NCBI GenBank assembly: GCA_030615625.1
Contig: JAUWYX010000010.1
Span: forward strand, 1-60,812
Length of the DNA: 60,812 nt
Source of the DNA: Dehalococcoidia bacterium
GTDB lineage: Bacteria > Chloroflexota > Dehalococcoidia > GIF9 > AB-539-J10
Reading direction: 5' to 3'
The notes under the pieces are model-generated. The model saw only the letters and a list, made by a program, of their open reading frames with translations, was not told the DNA's origin and ran no database searches. Both the position numbers and the translations under genes were made by a program. Below, piece by piece: positions 24,633 to 34,145 of this stretch. How positions within the stretch are numbered: the stretch's first letter is position 1; each line of letters opens with the position of its first letter.

Positions 24633-25653
24633 TGGTGCCGCCGCCCAACAGCTCGCCATCCTTGTAGAACACGATGGCCTGCCCCGGGGTTACCGCCTTT
24701 TGTGGCTGGGTAAAATGAACATCCACGGAGTCATTCCTGAAAGAGAGGACAGTTTCTGCCTCTTTTGACTTATAGCGTATTTTGGCCTTGGCTGTAATGG
24801 GCTCCCGCGGTGCCTTGCCTGATATCCAGTTCAGCTTTTGGGCGGTAAGCTTCTGGCTGTAGAGCTCCTTCTCGTGACCAAGCACAATTCTATTGCGTTC
24901 AGGCTCTATCCTTATGATGTAGAGTGGCTTGCCAGAGGCTAATCCCAGGCCATGTCTCTGCCCGATGGTATAAAAAGCTATTCCCCGATGCTGACCTAAT
25001 TTCCTTCCCTGGGTATCTACAATATCGCCAGGCAGAGTGGAAAATCTCTGGCTGAGAAAAGCGCCATAGTTCCTCTGAGAAATGAAGCAAATATCCTGGC
25101 TGGACCTGGCTGCTGTGGGCAATCTCGCCTGCTTTGCCATCTGTTTAACCTCGTCTCTGCTATGCTCGGCTAAAGGAAACAGGACATGCCCGAGCTTTTC
25201 CTGGGTTAGAGTGTAAAGAAAATAAGATTGGTCTTTTCTGGCATCTGCCGCCTTAAGCAAGCGATGGCCATCTCTGGAATGCTCTACCTTGGCATAATGG
25301 CCTGTAGCCAGATAGTCGGCGCCCAGGGAGAGTGCTTTATCGAGGAGGAGGCCAAACTTTATGTGCTGGTTGCAGGCAACGCAGGGATTGGGAGTCCGCC
25401 CTTGTTGGTATTCCTGGCAGAAATAGTCCACTACACAGAACTCAAATTCCTTTTGCAGGTCAACCTGATGGTAGGGAATGTCTAAAATGCGGCAGATATT
25501 CTCCGCCCGATGTGCCTGGTAGTCGAAGCGGGGAGAATTCCAGAGACGCATATGTATGCCCATCACTTCATAGGCGGCTTCTTTGAGCAACAAAGCAGCT
25601 GCGGAAGAATCCACCCCTCCGCTCAATGCCACAGCGACCTTACCTTTAGTCAT
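24550..25653 (-). CDS. mnmA: tRNA-uridine 2-sulfurtransferase MnmA
   Basis: A 367-residue enzyme. It has a PP-loop AVALSGGVDSSAAALL, the catalytic Cys in NPCVACNQHIKFG, and the second active Cys in SQDICFISQ. The C-terminal beta-barrel includes YTIGQRHGLGLA and PGQAIVFYKDGELLGGGTI. It thiolates U34 of tRNA-Lys, -Glu and -Gln. After the normal end (GGGTIS) come about 25 residues (NAKIKMQNVKIQSKNEKILP and on) encoded by an AT-rich repeat, an unusual tail. Confidence 0.93.
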   Translation of the reverse strand: MTKGKVAVALSGGVDSSAAALLLKEAAYEVMGIHMRLWNSPRFDYQAHRAENICRILDIPYHQVDLQKEFEFCVVDYFCQEYQQGRTPNPCVACNQHIKFGLLLDKALSLGADYLATGHYAKVEHSRDGHRLLKAADARKDQSYFLYTLTQEKLGHVLFPLAEHSRDEVKQMAKQARLPTAARSSQDICFISQRNYGAFLSQRFSTLPGDIVDTQGRKLGQHRGIAFYTIGQRHGLGLASGKPLYIIRIEPERNRIVLGHEKELYSQKLTAQKLNWISGKAPREPITAKAKIRYKSKEAETVLSFRNDSVDVHFTQPQKAVTPGQAIVFYKDGELLGGGTISNAKIKMQNVKIQSKNEKILPFELSV

Positions 25654-25737
25654 GCCTTTAGATTCTTCCCTCCGCGGTTCTGTTCCATTATGGTTGAAAG
25701 GAAATTGAAGCTATTTTTATGTTTCTTGTATCAAAGT

Positions 25738-25995
25738 TTAAGATAGGTGTGCCGCTAATCCGATGCCAAGAAAAACTAAAGCAACTCCAATGAAACCAAA
25801 ACTCAGACGGCGTGTGATTTTTTGACCTATGCCACCGAGAATAAAGCTTATGCCAAGTAGAGTACAGTATATGCCAAGTAGAATCAAATATATATACATA
25901 GCCCAATTTCCCGAATCTAACCCTAGAAATACAGCACCAACTAAGATAGAGATAACACCTGCTACAATACTAACCTTGCTAAAAATATTAGTCAT
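25738..25995 (-). CDS. small three-helix membrane protein
   Basis: An 85-residue protein, almost wholly hydrophobic, with helices at about 8-26, 33-55 and 66-84 and a basic loop QKITRR between the second and third. No clear ribosome site. Not recognised. Confidence 0.5.
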   Translation of the reverse strand: MTNIFSKVSIVAGVISILVGAVFLGLDSGNWAMYIYLILLGIYCTLLGISFILGGIGQKITRRLSFGFIGVALVFLGIGLAAHLS

Positions 25996-26102
25996 AGAAG
26001 GGAATTTAACACTCCGAAAACCCTATGTCAATCGAAAAAGAACGGAATCGGGCATACACCAAAATCGAACAGAACTCCCTCCGCTCAGAATGGTAAAAAT
26101 GG

Positions 26103-26726
26103 TCAGGCTGATAAATCGGGCAATAACCGGCTCACCCTGTCCCAGATAATCTCAGCAATTTTCTCTTTAGGTAGAGAGGCGTCTATCGCCAGCCAGCGGT
26201 CGGGCTCGGCCGCCGCCATCTTGAGGTAACCCTCCCTCACCCGCCGGTGGAACGATAAATCCTCCAGCTCAAAGCGGTCTTTTAAACTTCGCTTTCGTGC
26301 TAATCCCTGCTCAGGTGAAATATCCAAGAGGATTATGAGGTCCGGATTGAGATTCCCCGTTGCCATATTATTGACCATCTTTATGGCAGTAAAATCAAGT
26401 CCCCGCCCATAGCCTTGATAGACCAGGGTGGAGTAAGTGAAGCGGTCGCAGATGACTACTTTACCTTCTTCTAAAGCAGGACGAATTAGCTCAGCTACCA
26501 ATTGGACACGGGAAGCAGCAAAGAGAAACAGCTCAGCCTGGGGCGAAATAAAGGAGTCCCTTCTCCTCTTAAGCGCTCTTCTTAACTCGTTACCCAGAGC
26601 CGTGTCTCCAGGCTCGTGGGTTAATACCACGGGGATGTTTTGCTGCTCAAGCTGCTTCAGCAAGAGCCTGGATTGGGTGCTTTTGCCGCAGCCTTCGCCA
26701 CCCTCAAAGGTGATGAATAGTCCCAA
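26103..26726 (-). CDS. tmk: thymidylate kinase
   Basis: A 207-residue enzyme with a P-loop FEGGEGCGKSTQ, the DR-type motif CDRFTYSTLVYQGYGRG, and a lid region ARKRSLKDRFE. It phosphorylates dTMP to dTDP. It lies three bases after the SpoIIIAA/Ycf45-like gene and is probably co-transcribed with it. Length normal. Confidence 0.95.
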   Translation of the reverse strand: MGLFITFEGGEGCGKSTQSRLLLKQLEQQNIPVVLTHEPGDTALGNELRRALKRRRDSFISPQAELFLFAASRVQLVAELIRPALEEGKVVICDRFTYSTLVYQGYGRGLDFTAIKMVNNMATGNLNPDLIILLDISPEQGLARKRSLKDRFELEDLSFHRRVREGYLKMAAAEPDRWLAIDASLPKEKIAEIIWDRVSRLLPDLSA

Positions 26727-26729
26727 GGA

Positions 26730-28133
26730 TTACCTCGACTTCCTTTTGCCGCCAGGTTCCACGCTCCGGTTACCGGAGTTGAAACCGCGGCGTTCGGCTA
26801 AGAGACGCTGTAGATGATGGACATAGGTATATTGAGTGTCACGGGGATAGAGGGCGTCCAGGCATTGCTTCATTTGAGCGGCATTATTGCTTTTAAGGAC
26901 ATAAATTGGTATACCCAGTGCTTCGGCATCCCGTATCTTCTGTGGCTTGCGGCGGTAATAACTTCGTGTAGTGAGGAAAATGTCAGCTTGCTTAAGGTCA
27001 GCGGCGATTTTCAGCTCCTTTCGCCCTTCCCTGGCAATTTGCTCCAATCGAGACCGGTTAGCGCCGAAGAGGTAGAATCGCAGAGGTTTTTCCGGCTGCT
27101 TCTCTTCCTTGCTTTCCCATATAAGAGGGGAGGTTATCGCCTCCCTCTTTACCTCACCATCTTCATCCATCCAGCGCACTTCGGCCTTTGGGGGTCGCCC
27201 ATGCAAGAGAGCATCAACAGCCTCGGTCACGTCAGGATGTACGGTTACCTTGTAATAATCTACAATTTCCACCACTGTATCAAAGGTGGGCGGAGCCTTG
27301 CGCTCCAGGATAGATTTTTGCGTGTGCCGTCGCCTGGCCTCTTCATCTCCCAGGGTAACCGTCTGGATACCTCCGATAAGGTCAGACAAGGTAGGATTCA
27401 TTATCAAGTTTTCCAGAGTGTTTCCATGTGCCGTGCCTACCAGCTGCACTCCCCGTTCAGCGATGGTACGAGCCGCCTGGGCTTCGAGTTCAGTGCCTAT
27501 TTCGTCGATAATGATGACCTCAGGCATGTGATTTTCCACTGCTTCAATCATTACCGCATGTTGTTCAGCGGGAGCAGCTACTTGCATTCGCCGGGCATGC
27601 CCGATAGCGGGATGAGGAATGTCGCCATCCCCGGCAATTTCATTTGAGGTGTCGATTACGATAACGCGTTTTTTGAAGTCATCAGACAGCACTCGAGCCA
27701 CTTCCCGCAACATAGTGGTTTTGCCTATACCGGGCCGTCCTAGAAGCAGAACGTTTTTGCCTGATTCGATAAGGTCTTGAATCATCTTTACGGTGCCGAA
27801 CACGGCTCTGCCCACACGGCAGGTCAAGCCGATTATCTCCCCGTGTCTATTGCGTATGGCTGAGATGCGGTGCAGGGTGTGGTTGATCCCGGCGCGGTTA
27901 TCTCCGGTGAACTCGCCAATGCGTGATACTACATAGTCAATATCAGACTGGTTTACTTCTTTAGAATTGAGGACTAATTCTCTGTGGGGAAAGCGAGCTT
28001 CGGGGAGACGCCCTAAATCTAAGATTACCTCCAGCAGTTCGCTATGGTCGGGTTGCTGGTAGAGCGGCTCACGGATATAGAGTGGCAAGATATCAAGTAG
28101 CGCATCTAAATCGTCAGTAACTACCCTTCGCAT
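26730..28133 (-). CDS. SpoIIIAA/Ycf45-like AAA ATPase
   Basis: A 467-residue protein. The N-terminal region (about 1-110) has [20 protein letters not shown] and [19 protein letters not shown]. The ATPase core has Walker [10 protein letters not shown] and Walker [12 protein letters not shown] with [14 protein letters not shown]-terminal part (from about 340: [16 protein letters not shown]) resembles the nucleic-acid-binding end of Ycf45-type proteins. Related to the sporulation protein SpoIIIAA, but such genes occur in non-sporulating Chloroflexota and cyanobacteria. Biological role unknown. Confidence 0.8.
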   Translation of the reverse strand: MRRVVTDDLDALLDILPLYIREPLYQQPDHSELLEVILDLGRLPEARFPHRELVLNSKEVNQSDIDYVVSRIGEFTGDNRAGINHTLHRISAIRNRHGEIIGLTCRVGRAVFGTVKMIQDLIESGKNVLLLGRPGIGKTTMLREVARVLSDDFKKRVIVIDTSNEIAGDGDIPHPAIGHARRMQVAAPAEQHAVMIEAVENHMPEVIIIDEIGTELEAQAARTIAERGVQLVGTAHGNTLENLIMNPTLSDLIGGIQTVTLGDEEARRRHTQKSILERKAPPTFDTVVEIVDYYKVTVHPDVTEAVDALLHGRPPKAEVRWMDEDGEVKREAITSPLIWESKEEKQPEKPLRFYLFGANRSRLEQIAREGRKELKIAADLKQADIFLTTRSYYRRKPQKIRDAEALGIPIYVLKSNNAAQMKQCLDALYPRDTQYTYVHHLQRLLAERRGFNSGNRSVEPGGKRKSR

Positions 28134-28157
28134 CCTGTGACAATACCTTTTTTCACC

Positions 28158-29042
28158 TTACCAACCCCTGGGGGCCAACAATTCTTGTTGGGGTATAGCT
28201 TTTATGTCCAGACCGGGCATAGCGGTACCCAAACCTTTGGACACCTCAGCGACGATAGCCGGGTCCTGGTAGTGGGTAGTAGCTTTAACGATAGCTTGCG
28301 CTCTGGTTGAAGGGTCGCTGGACTTAAAAATCCCCGAGCCCACAAACACTCCCTCGGCCCCCAGTTGCATCATCAAAGCAGCATCGGCGGGTGTAGCTAT
28401 ACCACCGGCGGCAAAGTTCACAACAGGTAACTTCCCTGTTTTATGCACCTCCATTACTAACTCCAGAGGAGCACCAAGGGCTTTCGCCTCAGCTACTAAT
28501 TCCTCCTCAGGTAAAGCCTGAACTCTGCGAATCCCATCCTGGACTGCCCGCATGTGCCTGACGGCTTCGACGATGTTGCCTGTTCCAGCCTCGCCCTTGG
28601 TGCGAATCATCGCTGCCCCTTCGGCAATACGACGTAATGCTTCGCCTAAGTCACGGCAGCCACAGACAAAAGGAACCTTAAAATCATGTTTCCAAACATG
28701 ATGGCTTTCATCGGCGGGGGTGAGCACTTCGGACTCATCGATAAAATCAACGCCCAATGCTTCCAGCACCTGGGCCTCAACAAAATGACCGATGCGGCAT
28801 TTGGCCATTACGGGGATGCTCACCGTTCCCTTTATGGCTGTAATTATGGTGGGGTCGGCCATGCGAGCCACTCCGCCGTCGGCACGAATATCTGCCGGCA
28901 CCCGTTCCAGTGCCATAACAGCGCAGGCACCGGCTTCCTCGGCAATTTTAGCCTGCTCCGAGGTGACCACATCCATAATCACCCCGCCCTTCAGCGTCTG
29001 GGCCAGTCCTGTCTTAGCTTTCCAGGTACCCTTTTCCATCAA
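28158..29042 (-). CDS. pdxS: pyridoxal 5'-phosphate synthase subunit PdxS
   Basis: A 294-residue (beta/alpha)8-barrel lyase. Conserved blocks are [49 protein letters not shown] and [20 protein letters not shown], and [10 protein letters not shown] near the end. It builds PLP from ribose-5-phosphate, glyceraldehyde-3-phosphate and ammonia. The glutaminase partner pdxT is not adjacent. Confidence 0.95.
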   Translation of the reverse strand: MMEKGTWKAKTGLAQTLKGGVIMDVVTSEQAKIAEEAGACAVMALERVPADIRADGGVARMADPTIITAIKGTVSIPVMAKCRIGHFVEAQVLEALGVDFIDESEVLTPADESHHVWKHDFKVPFVCGCRDLGEALRRIAEGAAMIRTKGEAGTGNIVEAVRHMRAVQDGIRRVQALPEEELVAEAKALGAPLELVMEVHKTGKLPVVNFAAGGIATPADAALMMQLGAEGVFVGSGIFKSSDPSTRAQAIVKATTHYQDPAIVAEVSKGLGTAMPGLDIKAIPQQELLAPRGW

Positions 29043-29100
29043 ATTCCATTATAACGCCATGCCAGTCAAATCACAAATGTCAAATGAGAGCGTCCGGTAA

Positions 29101-29174
29101 TGTCATTCTGAGGAGGCCAAATGAATTTGGACGGCGAAGAATCTCCGACATTCTTCGCTTCGCTCAGAATGACA
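29101..29174. repeat. nested hairpin intergenic repeat
   Basis: TGTCATTCTGAG (29101-29112) pairs perfectly with CTCAGAATGACA (29163-29174). Inside, GCGAAGAAT (29134-29142) pairs with ATTCTTCGC (29150-29158). Degenerate relatives lie near 4725. No gene lies in 29043-29292. Confidence 0.7.
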
Positions 29175-29292
29175 GGGAGCGGGTGCCCGCTCTCATACCA
29201 AGCCATGATAGCAGCCTGATAGGCTAGAAACCACTTGAGGCGGTTTTTAGACAAACTTATCCGTTACCCAAAGCGAGTGGGCAATTTCACCC

Positions 29293-32040
29293 TCAGGTAT
29301 ACTCAGGACCTCTGCCTCGCCGCCTCGTCGCCCAGACAGCCAGTGCCACAGAAACCAGCACCACCAACCCTATTATGACCGCCTTCTCGGCCGGACTAGT
29401 GTTGACGGCTACAATGCTCATGGCCAAAGCGGGCACCAGCCCAGCCCTTACTACTGGCCTCAGGCTGGGATGCTCAGTTATGAACTCGGCCATCGGTGGG
29501 CTGACCCTGTAGTAAAAGTCCACCAAACCCTTTCCCACCGGGTTGGTGAGCAGGTATTCATCTCTGAACTCACGGAGAATTTGTATTTCCTCGGCCATTG
29601 GCGTGCCGTAGGCTGCGGTGGCGATGAAGCACCCGCCGGGCCCGGGGGGCCCGGGGGATGGTGCAAAGTTGGCGGTGATGGAATAGTCGCCGCTCATGGT
29701 GATGGTGGTGGTGGCAGCATTAACATCGCCAATGGTGCTGACATCGCCAGTCCAGATGGCAAAGTCGTAGTCAGCACCTGGGGTCGCCACCAGGTCGACC
29801 ACCGTTCCCTTTTCATAGGTAAAAGTGCCCTCACCGGGGTCGGTTACCGAACCTCCAGCGGTGCTGGTGGTGGTGAGGTCGCAGGGTGCTACTATTTTGA
29901 CGGCAAAGGCATCCCACACAGAAGGGTACGAAACACCGCCTGGGGAGGTCATGAAGGCGTCGTCAGTGACGGGGAAGTCGCCGGACTGCGTCCATCCCGA
30001 GACGTAAGCGTGGTCATCGGGGTCCAGGGCTATGCCAGTTCCAATATCCCAGCCTGCGCCGCCGAGGTAGCTGGAGTACACCAGGGCATCTCCAGCCGGT
30101 GACAGCTTGGTGGCAAAGGCATCAGCTACCCCCCCAGCATAGACCGGCTGGAAGGCGTCGGGAGTGACGGGAAAGTCGGTGTTGGACCGCGTCTCTCCGG
30201 CGACGTAAGCGTGATTGTCTGGATCCACGACTATGCCTTCGGCAAGGTCAAAGAATTCGCCGCCGAGGTAGGTGGAGTACTCCAGGTAATCTCCAGCCAG
30301 TGACAGCTTGGTGACAAAGACATCATAATCCCCGACACGGACCACCTGGTAGGCGCCGGCAGTGATGGGGAAGTCGTCGGACTCCGTCTTTCCGGTGACG
30401 TAAGGGTGTTCTTCTGGGCCCAGGGCTATGTCATATGAATAATCTTCAAATTTGCCGCCGAGGTAGGTGGAGTACACCAGGCTAGCTCCATCCTGTGACA
30501 GCTTGGTGACAAAGGCATCAACCTCCCCAGCCAAGGCCCCCTGGTAGGGGTTCTGAGTGGGGAAGTCGCCGGAGTCCGTATATCCGTCGACGTAAGCGTA
30601 GTTGTTTGAGTCCACGGCTATGCCTTCTCCAAGGTCATCGTCTGTGCCGCCGAGGTAGGTGGAATACACCAGGGCACTTCCGTTCTGTGACAGCTTGGTG
30701 ACAAAGGCATCATTAAGCCCACCGGCCATGGCCGGCTGGTAGGGGTTCTGAGTGGGGAAGCCGACGGGGGAGCGCGTCTCTCCGGTGACGTAAGCGTACT
30801 TGCCTGTGTCCAGGGCTATGGCATATCCCTTCTCAAGGTCTTCGCCGCCGAGGTAGGTGGAGTACACCAAAGCATTTCCAGCCGGTGTCAGCTTGGTGAC
30901 AAAGGCATCAGCCGCCCCGTTCAAGGCCGGCTGGAAGGGATTCTGAGTAGGGAAGTCGCCGGACCTCGTCACTCCGGTGACGTAAGCGTACTTGTCTGAG
31001 TCCACGGCTATGCCATATCCCCCATCATCATCCTCAACGCCGCCGAGGAAGGTGGAGTACACCGTGGCATTTCCAGTCGGTGTCAGCTTGGTGACAAAGG
31101 CATCATAGTGCCCTTGCAAGACCATCTGGAAGGCGCCGACAGTGGTGGGGAAGTCGATGGACTCCGTATGTCCGGTGACGTAAGCGTACTTGTCTGAGTC
31201 CACGGCTATGCCATTTCCCCCATCATCATCTTTGCCGCCGATGTAGGTGGCGTAGTCAAGCAACACGGGGTCTATGATGAGGGGATAGTGGTTATTGTAG
31301 GCTGCCACGTGGAAGCCGTAGGTATTATCGCTGCCCAGCCTGAAGCCACCTTCAACCTCCACCACTTCATCTCCTATCTGCTGGTATATATATGGCTGGC
31401 TCTGCACCATATCGCCGAAGGCGGTGCCGATGATAAGCTCGCCATCTATAATTGTCAGGCTGTCTATACCATTGTAAGCCAGTGCTATGGCCTCCGGTGT
31501 TGCTCCGGGATTGACGACGAAGTCATAGCGCAGCATCCCACCATTGCCATAGAGCCGGAGGTCTATATTGGGGTAAATATCCCTGTAAACCAGCTCTCTG
31601 TAGGTCGGGACATTGGCGTACCAGTTCTCAGGGTCATTGCCGACAAAGTAGTTGACCACGGCGTCGTCTTTGCCGCTGCCCTCTATGGCGAGCTGGCTGT
31701 TAGCTCCCAGAAAATCGAGGCTGAATACCAGCCTGTCGGCTGTGTCATCTGCCTCCGCCCCGTCAGAGCGGATAAGGTCGAAGACGATGTTTTCTTCAGT
31801 AAAATAGACCGTCTGTCCTGACGCCGTGACGTAGTACCTGACCGCTTCGTCCACCTGACCTTGGTTCTCGATGAACAGGAGAGGCAGTTTGCCATAAGCC
31901 TCCAGTGCACTGCTCTCCGTTGTCGATAAATCCACGGTGTCTGTGCTGCTTTCCCCGGCTAGCAGACCAGCCGGTGGGAAAGCCACCATCAATGCTAGTA
32001 CCAGAATTGCTGCCGATGCGAAGATTCTCTTTTGCCACAT
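29293..32040 (-). CDS. SBBP-repeat surface protein with CFI-box C-terminus
   Basis: A 915-residue exported protein with a signal sequence (about 7-28). An N-terminal domain (about 45-265: PLLFIENQGQVDEAVRYYVT) is followed by about seven SBBP beta-propeller repeats (265-650), each with YSTYLGG, GIAVDS-YAYVTG-T and DAFVTKL. Next is an InlB-like beta-repeat (TAGGSVTDPGEGTFTYEKGT). The C-terminus has CFIATAAYGTPMAEEIQILR, then a membrane helix and a basic end RRRGRG, the CFI-box arrangement thought to direct processing or anchoring. The repeats are very alike at DNA level. Role unknown; adhesion or scaffold is plausible. Confidence 0.85.
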   Translation of the reverse strand: MWQKRIFASAAILVLALMVAFPPAGLLAGESSTDTVDLSTTESSALEAYGKLPLLFIENQGQVDEAVRYYVTASGQTVYFTEENIVFDLIRSDGAEADDTADRLVFSLDFLGANSQLAIEGSGKDDAVVNYFVGNDPENWYANVPTYRELVYRDIYPNIDLRLYGNGGMLRYDFVVNPGATPEAIALAYNGIDSLTIIDGELIIGTAFGDMVQSQPYIYQQIGDEVVEVEGGFRLGSDNTYGFHVAAYNNHYPLIIDPVLLDYATYIGGKDDDGGNGIAVDSDKYAYVTGHTESIDFPTTVGAFQMVLQGHYDAFVTKLTPTGNATVYSTFLGGVEDDDGGYGIAVDSDKYAYVTGVTRSGDFPTQNPFQPALNGAADAFVTKLTPAGNALVYSTYLGGEDLEKGYAIALDTGKYAYVTGETRSPVGFPTQNPYQPAMAGGLNDAFVTKLSQNGSALVYSTYLGGTDDDLGEGIAVDSNNYAYVDGYTDSGDFPTQNPYQGALAGEVDAFVTKLSQDGASLVYSTYLGGKFEDYSYDIALGPEEHPYVTGKTESDDFPITAGAYQVVRVGDYDVFVTKLSLAGDYLEYSTYLGGEFFDLAEGIVVDPDNHAYVAGETRSNTDFPVTPDAFQPVYAGGVADAFATKLSPAGDALVYSSYLGGAGWDIGTGIALDPDDHAYVSGWTQSGDFPVTDDAFMTSPGGVSYPSVWDAFAVKIVAPCDLTTTSTAGGSVTDPGEGTFTYEKGTVVDLVATPGADYDFAIWTGDVSTIGDVNAATTTITMSGDYSITANFAPSPGPPGPGGCFIATAAYGTPMAEEIQILREFRDEYLLTNPVGKGLVDFYYRVSPPMAEFITEHPSLRPVVRAGLVPALAMSIVAVNTSPAEKAVIIGLVVLVSVALAVWATRRRGRGPEYT

Positions 32041-32087
32041 AGTTCCCCCCTTATCTAATAGTTTAGTTTCCTCAGGATGTTATTACA

Positions 32088-32118
32088 ATTATATCAGTCC
32101 CCCCACGTGCACTGTCAA
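32088..32118 (-). promoter_or_regulatory. candidate promoter of the SBBP gene
   Basis: On the minus strand TTGACA (32113-32118) and TATAAT (32088-32093) are 19 bases apart, slightly longer than ideal, about 50 bases before the start codon. Confidence 0.45.
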
Positions 32119-32248
32119 CCCTTTTTGAGATTTTTGAAAAATTTCGGCGGATTGGCAGAAGTCACTAAATCAGGTCAATGTCAGGGCATTGCTGCCCTGC
32201 TTTCAATTCAGTCAGAGATATCCAGCCTTAGAGGGCTGGAGACGAATT

Positions 32249-32911
32249 CTATTTCTTGACCAGCAAGAGAGACAGGATATTATACTTCCCTTCTATCTCA
32301 TATGCTTCGCTTATCTCCCTTTTGTGGGCATGTATTAGCTTATCGGCAGCTTTAGTGACTTCGGGCCAATCATCAAATTTATAATCGTGGAAACCAAGAG
32401 CACCTCCGGAGACAAGATGGGGCCAAATGACATGGAAATCATTTTCTACATATGCTTGCTGGTGACAGCCATCAATAAATCCAAAGATGAACCTTTGTTC
32501 TTTGGGGAAGCTAATTTTTTTAGAGTCTTCCCTAATAGTTAGGATGTTATCAAAACCTTGAGTTGACTCCTGGTAAGCTTCTAGCATTGAGCGGCCCTGA
32601 AGAAATGCTTCATAAACGTCACCCGCCTTGATTCCACTCTTGCTCATAGTTTTGTCCAGACCGGGATCGAAAACATCGATGGCGTATACCCTCTTACCAT
32701 ATCTTTGGGCAAAATTTGCCAGTTTGGCAGTACCTCTGCCCATGTAAGCACCAATTTCGATGATATCACCTTCCAGCTCATACAATGCCCGTTGCTTTAT
32801 AAAGTCTATGAGGACTTCGTAACCCACGAAATCATCCGGGTCGTCTTCCAATAATGGAATCTTCCGGGAAACTCTTTTAATACCAGGCTCTAAACTCATC
32901 TTACAAGCCAA
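32249..32911 (-). CDS. class I SAM-dependent methyltransferase
   Basis: A 220-residue protein with a SAM-binding GDIIEIGAYMGRGTAKLA and a following acidic strand RVYAIDVFDPG, then FGFIDGCHQQAYVENDF and GGALGFHDYKFDDWP. This resembles the TylF/Methyltransf_24-type O-methyltransferases. Start is TTG at 32911 or ATG at 32899; neither has a clear ribosome site. It follows the helical-barrel gene by eight bases, likely an operon. Substrate unknown, perhaps a sugar or lipid. Confidence 0.75.
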   Translation of the reverse strand: MACKMSLEPGIKRVSRKIPLLEDDPDDFVGYEVLIDFIKQRALYELEGDIIEIGAYMGRGTAKLANFAQRYGKRVYAIDVFDPGLDKTMSKSGIKAGDVYEAFLQGRSMLEAYQESTQGFDNILTIREDSKKISFPKEQRFIFGFIDGCHQQAYVENDFHVIWPHLVSGGALGFHDYKFDDWPEVTKAADKLIHAHKREISEAYEIEGKYNILSLLLVKK

Positions 32912-32919
32912 TGTTTGGG

Positions 32920-33921
32920 CTACGGTATTTTAGTCCCACCTAAAGCCACCATAGCCAGTATCGCTGCTGCCGATGTCCAGGTATTCTTTTCGTGGGCCTG
33001 TGGTTCCAGCTCTGACCGTCTTATCTCCCTTTGCGGCCAATATACCTCCCGATAAAACACGCCGTCGCTATCCCGAAATTGCAATACCCAGTCCAGCACC
33101 ATCTTTGCCTTATCTCTGGCGCCCATCCTTACTAAGGACAGAACCAATTCAAAGGTCTCAGCTACGCATACTGACTGTCTGTCGGCAAAGCATTTACACC
33201 CCCAACCATCTATGGTGAAATCCTGCCATCCTTCCAGGATATGCTTTTCTGCTTGCTTCCCCTTTATCAGTCCCACAAGGATGGGGTAATACCAGGTCAT
33301 GGCGTGCCCGCTCTTATCCTCGCCTAGCCTGTCGAAGCATTCGGGATGCTCCTTGATTGCCTTAGCCAGCCTCTGGCATGCCTTATTCCAGTCAGGCTTA
33401 TCTACCCCCAAGTTTTTAGCAATCCTTATGCCGCATTTAATACTGAGCCAGGTGCTGCTTGAGGCAGTTAAAATTGCTCCTGGCCAGACTTCATTATTCT
33501 CGCTTAGTCCCCAATAAATCTCGCCGTCTGGCTGTTGTAAACTTAAGGCGAAGTCTATGCCCTTCTCCACAGTAGGCCACATGTAGCGGAGAAAGTCCAG
33601 GTCCCGGGTGGTGAGGTAGTGAAACCACATCCCTGTTGCTATGTAGGTAGTGAAATTTGTATCTTTGGTTAGGTCTCGAGCTTTATCATTGAGATAACTG
33701 GAATACCAGCTTCCGTCAGGATTCTGGGTATCACGCATCCACTTATAAGCTAAGCCAGCCTCACTGAACCGGCCGCTAAAATCTAAGGCCATGGCGCATT
33801 CCACGTGATCCCAGGGGTCTGTGATACCGCCTTGGTACCAGGGGATAGCCCCAGAAGGAAGCTGTTGACTGATGATAAAGTCTGCCTGGCTTTGAATCAG
33901 CCTCTGAATATCTTTCAGCAT
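32920..33921 (-). CDS. alpha/alpha-barrel (six-hairpin or prenyltransferase-like) protein
   Basis: A 333-residue protein with repeated QxPxGxxxW-like helical hairpins: ISQQLPSGAIPWYQGGITDP, TQNPDGSWYSSYLND and SLQQPDGEIYWGLSENNEVW. These suit an (alpha/alpha)6 toroid, as in prenyltransferase/squalene-cyclase-like or six-hairpin glycosidase proteins. No signal peptide. The active residues are not identifiable, so an enzyme class is not assigned. Coupled to the methyltransferase downstream. Confidence 0.6.
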   Translation of the reverse strand: MLKDIQRLIQSQADFIISQQLPSGAIPWYQGGITDPWDHVECAMALDFSGRFSEAGLAYKWMRDTQNPDGSWYSSYLNDKARDLTKDTNFTTYIATGMWFHYLTTRDLDFLRYMWPTVEKGIDFALSLQQPDGEIYWGLSENNEVWPGAILTASSSTWLSIKCGIRIAKNLGVDKPDWNKACQRLAKAIKEHPECFDRLGEDKSGHAMTWYYPILVGLIKGKQAEKHILEGWQDFTIDGWGCKCFADRQSVCVAETFELVLSLVRMGARDKAKMVLDWVLQFRDSDGVFYREVYWPQREIRRSELEPQAHEKNTWTSAAAILAMVALGGTKIP

Positions 33922-33959
33922 TCCTTCAAATTAATCTTTACCTGGCTTGCACTTCTTTG

Positions 33960-34145
33960 CTAGAGGCTCTTTTTTGTTTCCTCGATCTCCCTTTCTAGCT
34001 CCTTGAGTTCCTCTTCCAGGTCTTTCTTATACTCCTCGAGCATGTCCAGATACTCCTTTTTGTCGGGAAAGGGCTTGAATCCCTGGAAGTAGAAACCGAA
34101 GGGAGGAAAACCAAAGTAGAACCTCCGGGATCTCCTACTCCACAT
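33960..34145 (-). CDS. small coiled-coil protein
   Basis: A 61-residue protein overlapping the rsmG 3' end by 11 bases. AGGAGGTGAATAGAG inside the rsmG end gives an ideal ribosome site. The N-terminus is Arg/Phe-rich (RRSRRFYFGFPPFGFYFQGF) and the C-terminal half is a charged coiled coil (EEYKKDLEEELKELEREIEE). Similar small proteins are known as DUF5320-like. Function unknown. Confidence 0.7.
   Translation of the reverse strand: MWSRRSRRFYFGFPPFGFYFQGFKPFPDKKEYLDMLEEYKKDLEEELKELEREIEETKKSL

Noticed and set aside
26730-28133. Evidence for sporulation from the SpoIIIAA-like ATPase
   Set aside because: No other sporulation gene is present, and Ycf45-type relatives occur in non-sporulating bacteria.
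29470-30102. A 210-residue plus-strand frame opposite the SBBP gene
   Set aside because: It is a repeat-driven antisense shadow of the propeller and C-terminal coding region.
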